Source: Alviniconcha marisindica (taxonomy: Eukaryota; Mollusca; Gastropoda; Provannidae). From it: a stretch of 64,000 bases of DNA. Shown here in pieces: positions 50,249 through 58,340 of the stretch (positions are counted from its first letter, which is position 1; each line of letters starts with the position of its first letter). Location: the NCBI GenBank assembly GCA_018857735.1, contig JABMCL010000188.1, positions 1,237,501-1,301,500 on the forward strand, read 5' to 3'. A program made the translations under genes and the position numbers. A model generated the notes under the pieces. It searched no databases and was not told the DNA's origin. It worked only from the letters and a program-made list of their open reading frames with translations.

Positions 50249-51260
50249 GGTACACACATATATATATATATAACAAATTAAACACTAAGTTGCCACCACC
50301 AACTTGCTGTTAATTATTTTGTGAGACCAGGTTAGGAAAGATCTAGCCTAAGTGTGGACCTAAGTGTTCATAAAACTCTCCAAACTTTATTACCTCTACC
50401 ATGATAAACTGAATCAAAAAGCAGTGAACAACTATATTTCATTTATAAATACCTTCATTCCCCTTTGGAAAGGAAAAGCTGCTCGGGGCAGGTTGGGCAA
50501 CAAAACCAAAAATGTTCACAAACATCCCAACAAGAACAGACTAGGGTAACTAAATTATAGTACTTATTTACAAGACTCCAAAGTTAATAAGAGAGTAAAG
50601 AGGAATTAGAAACTGTGATGATAGTTGATACAGTACTCATCAAAACAGGTGACAATCAGTTCATACCCTTGCCTGTGTTGCCTCCTCCAATGCTTCTTTC
50701 AGTTTTTCACTCTCCTCCTTCAATCGCTGCCTGGCCTCAGCCTCCATGTTCAACTCTTCCTGAAGTGATGCTACCTGCCGCTTCAAGCGCATAACCTCAG
50801 AACCCAGCTCCTGTTTGACGTGACTGACCCGGTCATCCACCTCCGCCTTCTGTCTCTTCCGGTCCGCACCTCCACTGAACCCACTGGTGGCACCCGCCAA
50901 GCCCAGCTTCAAAGTCTGCAGCATGCTCTCCAACTTGCACACCCTTGAAATGAGAACGTCCTGGGGAAAAGAGCTAGGCAAGGGCTCAACCATTGACCCC
51001 TCTGGGGGTAGTGGAGGTCTACTGGCCAGAGTTTTCTCAGCAATGGCAGCCCTTTCCCTGCCTGCTGTGGACTGGCCATAGTCTGAGTGGTGGGGTGTAA
51101 TCTGTGTTTGCCTGGGCTGTCCAATGTTTCCAAGTTGGTCCAGGATTTGCTGTGCGTCCTGCTCAACAGATGCCAGGCGACGGCGGAGCACTTCTGATGT
51201 CTGATGTGACTGGATTTGGTTTGAAGGAGGGTGTATTGGGGGTATGACTGGCCGAGACAT
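29574..51260 (-). CDS. CCDC150: CCDC150 orthologue, long coiled-coil protein
   Basis: The protein is about 1062 aa (human about 1100) and almost entirely predicted coiled coil; its role is poorly known. Coding exons, in transcript order: 51260-50667, 49241-49056, 48243-48114, 47672-47536, 46952-46845, 46377-46268, 44861-44684, 44121-43960, 43635-43444, 41534-41343, 40744-40575, 40113-39987, 38312-38118, 37075-37007, 36621-36460, 34939-34853, 34086-34007, 33145-33037, 31553-31407, 29627-29574. All phases join (3189 nt). Family signatures are MSRPVIPP at the N-terminus, LISRVCKLESMLQTLKLG near 109-126, KNKLAYDNGKLQ in exon 9, ELGRRDTEIGHLK in exon 11, NTELRQRV in exon 13, QYxKN-like DEYMQKNKEQ in exon 14, and NLMEAHEWFKGKFE in exon 17. 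Exon 13 uses a weak GTCCGT donor. The last exon (DAVVKVSTSN..., stop TGA at 29574) is the least certain; another frame there also stays open. Confidence 0.93.
29820..29845 (+). repeat. Poly(G) run in the last CCDC150 intron
   Basis: About 17 consecutive G bases after TGTGTGTATGTGTA. Confidence 0.9.
30935..31295 (+). repeat. CT-rich / CACA low-complexity tract
   Basis: Repeated CTCTCT with AACAAACTCTCACTCTTTCC-like blocks, then CACACA. Intronic, between the last two CCDC150 coding exons. Confidence 0.8.
31585..32110 (+). repeat. Repeat of about 200 bp, three diverged copies
   Basis: Blocks CTCATGGCCCCGGGTAACAG, CTCATGGCCTAGGGTAACAG and CTCATGACCTTGGGTAACAG are separated by GT-rich spacers, and two copies share GTGAAAAATATGACCA-like tails. 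Confidence 0.8.
33190..33775 (+). repeat. 38-bp minisatellite next to CCDC150 exon 18
   Basis: About 11 units of AGGATTAAAACCATCTCTAA plus TCAGGACTGAACATCGTC. The intron directly beside the exon 18 acceptor (33146-33200) holds two degenerate units, including CTGAAATACAACGCATCAGG, so the array appears to grow out of the acceptor side of the intron. Confidence 0.92.
34136..34215 (-). pseudogene. Decayed duplicate of CCDC150 exon 17, copy 1
   Basis: Matches the exon 17 region (34007-34086) across the codons for NLMEAHEWFKGKFEKLQD but lacks about ten bases in the middle, which shifts the frame. The flanking intron (ACACCACAACATCAACATC) is duplicated as well. Confidence 0.8.
34262..34332 (-). pseudogene. 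Decayed duplicate of CCDC150 exon 17, copy 2
   Basis: Keeps the acceptor (CACAG then ACATCTCGTAACCTGATGG) and the same central deletion, which brings a TAA stop right after GAGGCT. It shares that deletion with copy 1, so one copy came from the other. Confidence 0.8.
34741..34790 (+). repeat. SINE-tail-like sequence (ATTTTGCACTGTATAAATAC)
   Basis: Resembles 46093-46130 and the reverse complement of 47697-47738. All contain AAGATTTT followed by CTTTATAAATACTTTAATTA or a close variant. Confidence 0.6.
34935..35120 (+). repeat. 62-bp repeat carrying the exon 16 acceptor, three units
   Basis: Each unit starts CTCTCCTGTGGA and runs through AAGTCAGGAAGTTAAGAACC to CACTCTTTCTTCTT. The first unit includes the true border at 34939, so later units repeat the 3' splice site and the first five exon bases. 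Confidence 0.9.
35803..36275 (-). mobile_element. tRNA-derived SINE, full-length copy in CCDC150 intron 15
   Basis: On the minus strand the head reads as a tRNA with an A box (TAGCTCAGTGG) and a B box (GGGTTTGAATTCC, 36214-36226). A body of about 350 bases and an (ATC)n-type tail at 35803-35830 follow. It lies in the same orientation as CCDC150, between exons 15 and 16. Three other copies of this family occur in the window on the plus strand. Confidence 0.85.
36975..36997 (+). repeat. Poly(G) run next to CCDC150 exon 14 donor
   Basis: At least 20 consecutive G bases end ten bases from the exon 14 border at 37007; on the transcript this is a C run beginning 10 nt into the intron. Confidence 0.9.
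38283..39845 (+). repeat. 56-bp minisatellite made from the exon 13 acceptor, degrading to about 38-bp units
   Basis: About 16 units of 56 bp run from the exon 13 border (38312) to about 39240. Each has 29 bases matching the start of exon 13 with about four differences, and 27 bases of the adjacent intron end (CTGTCAGTCAAAACAGAACA). From 39240 to 39845 shorter units (TTCTTCAGCTGTCAGACAAA) continue for about 15 copies. The array fills most of intron 12. Confidence 0.95.
40815..40910 (+). repeat. 22-bp tandem repeat
   Basis: Four units of GACATTGGTTACACTGT in CCDC150 intron 10. Confidence 0.8.
41775..42600 (+). repeat. 74-bp minisatellite, about 11 units
   Basis: Units read AGGCGGTCCTTGTCAGGGTT, TCATTCACATGGAGATAGGA, AGGCACAGGTATGGCCAAAG and TGGTCCTGCTAA. 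Two units lack the ATGGCCAAAG part. The array is in CCDC150 intron 9 and does not include a splice border. Confidence 0.95.
42955..43430 (+). repeat. CA-rich minisatellite of about 60 bp beside exon 9 donor
   Basis: Seven units of CTTGTGCCATTGTACTGGGT plus CCACACAC... and CCACTAAAACACAC. The array ends about 15 bases before the exon 9 border at 43444. Confidence 0.95.
44275..44680 (+). repeat. 15-bp minisatellite directly at the exon 7 donor
   Basis: About 27 units of TCTCAACAGACAGAA and variants. On the transcript strand the intron starts GTGAGACTTTGTCTG and the units read GTTGAGACTGTGTCTG, so the array resembles the first intron bases. All units are multiples of three, which keeps the exon 7 frame open through the array. 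Confidence 0.93.
44862..46170 (+). repeat. 41-bp minisatellite made from the exon 7 acceptor
   Basis: At least 14 regular units at 45290-45870 read AGTGTTTTCTGGCAAAAAGT plus AATGTCTGACTAGTAACTCCT. Degenerate units extend to the exon border at 44861, where the sequence is AGGTGTTTT (exon) then CTAGCAACAAAA. On the transcript strand each unit shows TTTTTGCCAG followed by AAAACAC, a copy of the acceptor and the first bases of exon 7. Confidence 0.93.
47055..47130 (+). repeat. (GT)n microsatellite
   Basis: GT dinucleotides in CCDC150 intron 4. Confidence 0.95.
47757..48030 (+). repeat. 45-bp minisatellite, six units
   Basis: Units read CATGATGGAACTTTTTAACA followed by CTGCTGTCATGGTGACGAA, in CCDC150 intron 3. 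Confidence 0.9.
48795..48910 (+). repeat. GT-rich microsatellite
   Basis: GTGTGT with GTATGC interruptions in CCDC150 intron 2. Confidence 0.85.
49246..49516 (+). mobile_element. 5'-truncated SINE abutting the exon 2 acceptor of CCDC150
   Basis: Same family, beginning in the body (GTAGCATGTAAAAGGTCCC). It lies antisense to CCDC150. The element starts about five bases outside the exon border at 49241, so the polypyrimidine tract (TTTTACATGCTACTTATCCAG on the minus strand, minus one base) is mostly SINE sequence. Confidence 0.8.
50083..50245 (+). repeat. (CT)n then (CA)n microsatellites
   Basis: CT tract at about 50083-50133 and CA tract at about 50185-50243 in CCDC150 intron 1. Confidence 0.95.
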
Positions 51261-52384
51261 GGTTGCTTCAGTTAAGCTTTCAACTTGATTTTTTTGATGA
51301 CTGATTACTCAGGTATACTGGTCAATAATGTTCATCGATACTTTTTTCAATGAGTTTTATGTTACAGTTTACATACACTGTTCTTTCTTTACAAGTCCTG
51401 CTGTTGGCTGGCATCTGAAATGATATCAATACATTTATTTATATATTAATAACAATTGAGTCACATGCTTGTTTTTCTTGTTTAAAAAATAATAATAATA
51501 TAATTATAAATATAGCATGAATTCTACAAACCACAACATGTGAATAAAATCTGATGAATAACTTACAAGGATGGAAGTAATTAAAGTTTATTCAAGTTTA
51601 AACTATCATTATCATGCACAACAACAAAAACATTGAAGTGAAAGAGTTACTTTTTCTTCAATGAATCAATCAAAAAACATAATATAGATTACACTATGCT
51701 AGTCTAGGGTTATTTGTTTTATGGTGAAAACAAGAAATATCCCCACCCCGCCACACACACACACACACATCACAATCTGACAATGTCACCCTAGTACCCC
51801 TGCCCCTGACTTTAAATCATGTACTAAATGTCGAAAGTGGGGTCATGCTTAAATGTGCAATTGCATTGGGTCTTTTTGAATTTGAGATCAGAAAGAGCAT
51901 GGCTGACACGCTAACACGGTTTGCTTTCAAATGGATTCAACTAGCAATTGTAAGTGGCTTGTGTGAGCTCATGGTCCCACAACACTTGACAAAGACAAAG
52001 TGGACACCTCAGCGTCTCTGGCAACAACAACCTCACTCATTCGGCGTTCAAAGTGGACTGGATATAGTCAATGGCACAGTGGATCAAACCGCTTAGGCGC
52101 TTGCGCCAGTGTACACATTTGAAATATCATGTCAAGCTGAGTTACCTCATTTCCTCGTTGCCGTGAAAAGGAGGAGTAAGGCAGGATTACTCACATCCAA
52201 ACACTGATAGATCGCCCAAGTTGAACCTGCCTCTACATGTTGGCCGTGTTTGTTATTCGTTGTCTGATTGGTTGTATTTTTCTTGTCTCAATTGCTGTCA
52301 TTGGTCAGAGTTTGCGGTTTGCTCTTTTGGAAGGAAATTCCGTTTGTGGCTCACAAGTTGCGCAGAGTGTCTCTGGCTACAATC
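51261..52384. promoter_or_regulatory. Head-to-head intergenic region, probable bidirectional promoter
   Basis: CCDC150 starts leftward at 51260 and the cysteine synthase rightward at 52385, so 5' leaders and promoters of both must lie here. A GTAAGT on the minus strand at 51562-51567 could be the donor of a noncoding first CCDC150 exon. The right third (about 52140-52384) is richer in CpG than the AT-rich left part. No TATA box is obvious. Transcription start sites cannot be read from sequence alone. Confidence 0.45.
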
Positions 52385-53986
52385 ATGGCTGCTGTCGTCT
52401 GCTGTCGTCGTTTTTCAGCGGCATATTTGCTTGCAAACAGAAGATTTTTTGCGTCAGATGTCATCCGCGACGGACTCGTAGGAATGATGGGCAATACCCC
52501 ACTTGTTCGACTGAACAAAATGAGCGAGGAAACTGGTTGCGAGATCCTAGCAAAAGCAGAATTCTGCAACGGCGGAGGCTCAGTGAAGGATCGCGCTGCT
52601 TTGTTCTTGATCCAAGATGCAGTCATGTCAGGACAGCTGTGGCCAGGTGGAACTGTTGTGGAAGGGACGGCCGGCAACACAGGCATTGGACTTGCGCACA
52701 TGTGTCGACCTATGGGATTCAAGTGAGAATCATCATTTCATTCTTTTTTCTTTCTTTTTTTTCCTTTCTTTTTTCCTTCTTCTTTAGTCTTTTTAAAATT
52801 AAAATAAATGTTTTTCTTTTCAAGCAGAATTCACATAACTGATTATGTGATAATTGCCGCGCGAGTCAGACTCAGCCCCCACATTACTGTGCGCGCTCAA
52901 CCGAGACTAAGTGGTCATTTTCTTCTTCTTCTTTTTTCACTCTGATTTTGATACTTTAGTCATAGACTAACTGTATACACACACGTGTCAGACTTACTGA
53001 GCCACATCTTCCTGAACACACTATCTTGTGGCTGTTAGTAGTATTGTATGATGTTTATTTTACTTTTGGTTGATCCAGTGCTTGTTTATTCCACTGTCAA
53101 GTTTGACCTTACCTTCAGTATATAATCACTTTCTTTTTTGGTGATAATATAAATCCCTGGATCATTGAGGAACTGACTACAGATTGGCTTCAAGTCTATA
53201 AAAATCATCTGATGGCTTTAACTAGTTTAAGACCTTTAAAAAAAAAAAAAATCAGGTTTATTAGGGACTGTTAATTTTTATCTGATATATGTGTATGTTT
53301 TCCACAATCCACCAAACTTGGTGGTGTAGAGCGAGAGTACCTGCTCATGAAAGCCAAGTTAAGCATGAACAAATATGATCACCACATGGATGGGTGATAG
53401 TCTAAAGTGAAATTCTGTGCAGAATCTACAAAAGTCCTGCAGATGAGAATATAAACCAAGGTCCCCCACATGCATATATATATATATATATATATTTATG
53501 CTTGTTAAAAGATCACAATATTATTAATATTATGTTCATTAAAAATCCTGCAGTCCATTTCAGAGTTCAGTGGATTAGGGAAACACCAGAATATGCGCTA
53601 AACAGTGTAAGAGTCTTCAAACTGTTGAAGTTAGAAAATATATGGAAAGAGAAGAATTCCAACATGGACCACAGGATCTTTCTTCTTCTTCTTCCATAGC
53701 AGGAAGTGTAAGGGTGTACATGATAATGTATGCATGCCACCACTAGGGGCCAGGGCACTCCTTCAGTGAGTCGGCATATTTTTACTCCCCCCCCAAAAAA
53801 AATGCTCTTGGTGGGGATTAAACCCTTGACCTTTAGGCCTCTGGTCTGATGCTCTCCAATTGAACCAGGCCGCAACCCTTTAATTGGAGTCACCGTCAGT
53901 ATGCCAGGCCATTATGTTATGGTCACAGTCACTGAGTTGCTATGTCACTATCTTGATCTTGTTCTTCTGCATCGCTGCCTAACTTT

Positions 53987-54032
<46 letters not shown>

Positions 54033-57000
54033 GCAACTGCTGCCAGTAATCTGTGTATACATGTGCTTTGAGGGGGGGGGGGGGGGCAGTATGATGAACA
54101 CTAAATTTGGGCATCTGTTAGTATGTAGATGATGACTGTGACTGCATAGCCTGTATGTGTGTGAGTGTGTGTGTTTATTTTAATTTTATTGTTATAGTAT
54201 TGAATGCTGATGTCTGATATTTGTGTAATGGAGTGGTAGAGCCGCGTAGAAGGACAGTGACCCAGGCAGCGGAGTCGGTCAAAATGGAGACCACAGCAGG
54301 CGAACGGCAGCAATCAGGCTTTTACTACAGCAGCAGACAACTTTCTCAGCACACCCAAAATCCTCACGCACACGCATAGATAAGAGAACTGCGCGGGCCG
54401 CAAAGAACACACGCTATCGCTACAATGAAATCAGCCCTCTGGACCACAAAATGGCTGACAATTGTGTTTCCTTGGCCCGCACAAATACAGTTTCCTCAAC
54501 AATAACTAAACTAATTAAAACATGAAATACATCAAATAAAAGCTACAGTTACAACCTTTTAAACCGTATAAACAAAATGTACACACATGACTTATTTAAT
54601 TTGCAACAAGAGTGGGAAGCGTGGCTTGCACCTGTCTATAAGCAGATTCGTACAACTAAATCACAACTAACACAATGTACAAAATATAACTGTCAATAAA
54701 ACTTACATCAGAATAAAGTGCACGTTCCCACAGTTAAAATGGTACATAACAATTACAATACAACGCTCTATAAGAGAAGCAAGACACACTCAAAGACTAG
54801 TACTAAAACAGTCGGTGCGATCTTTCGCCTGGGGCGCGTTATCTTAGTCGCAACAGCGCTGATAGTGATATCAAGTAGTCTATGAATATAACTTAGCTTC
54901 TACAGTACACAATACTCAATAAGTTAATTTCAACCCAAAATAAACACTAAACATGAAGTCAGCTAAGCAAAATACTATACGACAAAGCACTGATCGACAC
55001 AGAATTACTTATAATCGAGTCAAAACAACGATTCACTACTATTCACTAGTACTACACAGAAAATGCGCCATGCAGACGACGGCTATAAAAAGAATGGACC
55101 TAGAGAGGCATCGGCTACTGATTAAGCTCAATCCTGCATCTAAATAAGATCTAAATAAACATTCTAAGATGCCAGATTATATTACACATGGCTTTGGTGT
55201 ATAACGAAAAGGACTAGGTGAACAAGGAGTAGCGGGTAAACAAACAAGCGGTCAAAATATTAAGGGAGTAAACAGATTTGAAAATGGCGCGCACCGGCGG
55301 CTATTGCCGGTCGGCTGTGAGAAGGCCATGTGGCGTTACGCAACACGCAGCGCTTCAAAACAAAAGCGTCGTCTGCTCCAGTTCCCGGGTTACTAACAGT
55401 ACAGTAATGAAATTGCATGGATCTGATAACCGGGGCGGGATTATTGTAAAAACATACAAAGAGCACTTGCTCACATCTGTACATTTCTATTTTAAATAAA
55501 TTAATAGTAGTTTAAGCTTTAAAAACTAAAATGCACACACAGACAGTTTACTCATTGTTTTAAATCCATGTACACAGTTTTGTCATTTACAGCTCTCTCG
55601 CTCTCGCTCTCTCACTTGCTTGCTTGCTCACTTGCTGCACAGAAGAAGTGCTATGTTGTAAAGAAGTAAAAACAAAAACAAATGCATTATCGCAAAATTG
55701 TAAACTGTGATGTTGGCAATAGGATAGGTGATGTATGGTTGGAAGGAGGGCTGTGACTGTCAGGAAGAACAAAATTTGATCCTATCTCGGCAGGCAATAG
55801 GTTCAGATATCAGGCTCTTTGTGTGTCTATACTGAGCTTGTTGGTCGGACTCGAGTTTAATTTAAGACATGAGGAGAGCTTCAGTGTGTATTGACTTACT
55901 ACAATGCTTGTCCTGAGCAGGGTTTGCTTTCACCAGTAATTTCTGGTATTTCACCGGTTAAGATAAGCAAATACCAAAAATAAAATCAGCAATCAGTTAT
56001 ATGTACTGGCTTTTATTTTGCTTGACCAGTTCTCAAAAAATAAAAACAAAGAAAGGAAGAAATGCAGCACAGAGAGAGAGAGAGAGAGTCTGTGTGGTGT
56101 GTGTGTGTGGTGTGTTCTAGATGGGGAGGGCAACAGTATGTTTGTTAGTACAGTAGCAGAGCTCTAGTATTAGTATTTGTATGCAGCAGTGTATCTGACC
56201 TGTTACAGTGATTGCCTGACTGGTTTCTGTGAACCACTGTCACTACCTTGTAGATGTCACGCTAGTTTGAAATATGACTAGCATGATAACTGTCCTGAGG
56301 TGACCCTGCTTTTTTGACAGGACAGTAAAATGTAGCTACTAAGTGATTACTGTGCCTCTGTGTCCTAGGTGTGTGATCTATTTACCTACATGCAGGTGAC
56401 CCTGCACGTTTGACGGGACAGTAAAATGTAGCTACTATTGCTGACTGATTATTGTGACTGTGTCCTAAGTGTGTGATCTATGTACCTACATGCAGGTGAC
56501 CCTGCATGTTTGACAGGGTCGACAGTAAAATGCAGCTACTAACTGATTACTCTGACTCTGTCCTAGGTGTGTGATCTACATGCCTGACAACCAGTCCAAG
56601 GAGAAGATTGAGCTGCTTGAAACTTTAGGTGCTGAGGTGAGGCCTGTCCCAGTGGTGCCTTGGTCCGACCCAGCCAACTACAACCACCTGGCTCAGGAGT
56701 ATGCTGAGAGCCTTGACAATGCTGTTTGGACCAATCAGTTTGACAACGTTGCCAACAGGCGGGCCCACATGGAGGTGAGCGCCGGACTCGTGACTGAAAG
56801 AGCACGGGTTCAAATCCCTGCAGGAGCGGCGGGAGAATTTTCTTCTCCAGGGTCGACTTTCTGTGCTGACTCTAATTTCGGTATCCGTTCCACCCCCGTG
56901 TTATCGCAGTAGCACGTAAAGATCCCGGTTATTCTGCCAAAGGTGCAGGTGGCAGGTTACAGCTAAACACACATACACCTTACATATGTGGCTTTGCATG

Positions 57001-58198
57001 AAGTGACATGGTGCATGGTTGTATGGTGTACACAGAACGCGCTGAGATGGCTGCAGTTTCATGTGGCACCATCCATGCCAGCGCTGTAAGTACACTTTGG
57101 TGGATATTCAAAAAACGCGCTATAAAAAGCTTGTCACTCACGTAGAACCACATGCGAGCGCAGTGAATCTGCTCAAGAGAGTGGAGAATAGCGCTATGTA
57201 AGTGATCATCAATCAGTCAATATCCTTTTTAATAACTTGTGTTTGTGTTTATTTGTTAATATAACAGTAAGTTTATGGGCTCCAGTCATCCCAGAGGTAA
57301 TGTCTCTGCAGTCGCTTAAGCATCAGTACAGCATAATTTACAGCATGCCATTTAGCTCTCAACGGTCTGAAGCTGTCGCATGACCTCGCAGCAGGGGCAC
57401 AACAGACACAACCTCAGCTCCTGTCACAAATGCTGCTGTCCTCCTTAGATGATGAATAAACTAACACCAGGAAATAATCCTTGTAGTATTGTACTTGTCA
57501 CTTGTGTTACATGCACACAAAAATTAAATTCTTACGTTTTACATCACCTTGTATGCAAAGGGGACATAATGGATAGAGTTCCCTCCTTTCCAAACTTTGC
57601 TTCTTCTGTAAATGACATACACAGTTTCTGTTTTGACTGTTCTGTGTCGTGCATCTCTCAGACAACAGGTCCTGAAATCTGGGAGCAGACGAACGGAAAG
57701 GTGAATGCAGTCGTATTTGGCACAGGGACAGGAGGCACACTGGCTGGCGTTGGTACCTACCTGAAGGAAAAAAACTGCAACATACAGGTTGTTCTTGCTG
57801 ACCCACAAGGCAGTGTTCTGTACAACTACGTCAAGACTGGCAAGCTGCATCGCACTGAAGGCAGCTCCATCACCGAGGGCATTGGACAGGGTCGCGTGAC
57901 AAAAAATCTTCAGGGCGCTCCCATTGACGATGCTTTGTGTATCCAGGACACCGATGCAGTCAGTATGACCTTCCGTCTCTTGCATGAGGAGGGTTTTTTT
58001 GTGGGAGCATCGACCGGGCTGAATGTGGCAGCAGCAGTGCAGGTGGCCAAGATGATGGGGCCAGGCAACACGATTGTGACCTGCCTGTGTGACACAGGTC
58101 ACAAGTACTATGCACGCTTGTTCAGTAGAAAGGTGCTGAAGGAGCGTGGCCTACTTGACTGTATTCCTGAGCAATACCAAGTCTCCTTGCATGACTGA
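52385..58198 (+). CDS. Cysteine synthase (O-acetylserine sulfhydrylase family), probably mitochondrial
   Basis: This is a PLP-dependent beta-replacement enzyme. By family it would make cysteine from O-acetylserine and sulfide, though substrate use in animals is not established here. Exons are 52385-52722, 56567-56774 and 57662-58198, phases agree, 360 aa. Seen in sequence: [12 protein letters not shown] (33-44), the PLP Schiff-base lysine K68 in GGGSVKDR, the substrate loop [10 protein letters not shown] (93-102), [12 protein letters not shown] in exon 2, the phosphate-binding GTGTGG (202-207), VGASTGLN (296-303) and CDTGHKYY near the C-terminus. The family usually has NPGGSVKDR; here it is NGGGSVKDR. 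The wording [13 protein letters not shown] and [12 protein letters not shown] is closest to the fungal CysB type. The first 24 residues carry four arginines and no acids, which suggests mitochondrial import. The ATG at 52385 is chosen because it gives this presequence; an upstream in-frame GTG is not credible. Confidence 0.93.
53695..53885 (-). mobile_element. tRNA-like SINE head in cysteine synthase intron 1
   Basis: The minus strand shows GCCTGGTTCAATTGGAGAGC and AAGGTCAAGGGTTTAATCCC, matching A- and B-box spacing. This is the head of a tRNA-derived SINE of a different family from the copy at 56776. Confidence 0.5.
53988..54030 (+). repeat. (AT)n microsatellite
   Basis: About 20 AT dinucleotides in cysteine synthase intron 1. 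Confidence 0.95.
54224..55475. mobile_element. LTR-like insertion in cysteine synthase intron 1
   Basis: A block of about 1.25 kb starts TGTAATGGAG and ends CTTGCTCACA, the TG...CA form of a long terminal repeat. Its right end recurs exactly at the window start. No protein domain is visible, so a solo LTR or a non-coding element is likely. I found no clear target-site duplication (ATTTG left, TCTGT right), which weakens the left boundary in particular. Confidence 0.5.
56290..56590 (+). repeat. 100-bp repeat carrying the exon 2 acceptor of cysteine synthase
   Basis: Three units share AGGTGACCCTGC, GACAGTAAAATGTAGCTACT and GTGTCCTAGGTGTGTGATCT. The third unit contains the true border (AG at 56565-56566); earlier copies of the same border lie at 56367-56368 and 56468-56469. 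Confidence 0.92.
56776..57219 (+). mobile_element. tRNA-derived SINE abutting the exon 2 donor of cysteine synthase
   Basis: Same family as 35803-36275. It begins in the tRNA head (AGCGCCGGACTCGTGACTG), keeps the B box (GGGTTCAAATCC) and runs to an ATC-rich tail. It starts within one to three bases of the exon/intron border at 56774, so the intron opens inside or directly against the element. Confidence 0.85.
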
Positions 58199-58228
58199 AC
58201 ATGCAGACAGGTTTAATCATGTGGTAAA

Positions 58229-58231
<3 letters not shown>

Positions 58232-58300
<69 letters not shown>
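58232..58300 (+). repeat. (CT)n microsatellite in the 3'UTR of cysteine synthase
   Basis: CT dinucleotides with one CCTCTC interruption, 35 bases after the stop codon. Confidence 0.95.
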
Positions 58301-58334
58301 GAATAGAGTTGTAAAAAAAAAAGGGGAAAAATGT

Positions 58335-58340
58335 AATAAA
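58335..58340 (+). terminator. AATAAA, candidate cysteine synthase poly(A) signal
   Basis: Lies 137 bases after the stop codon, just past a CT microsatellite, and fits a short 3'UTR. Confidence 0.5.

Noticed and set aside
53800..53885. Possible tRNA gene on minus strand
   Set aside because: tRNA-like promoter boxes only; arms do not pair convincingly, and it fits a SINE head.
54224..55475. Coding content in the LTR-like element
   Set aside because: Only short ORFs without reverse transcriptase, integrase or gag motifs.
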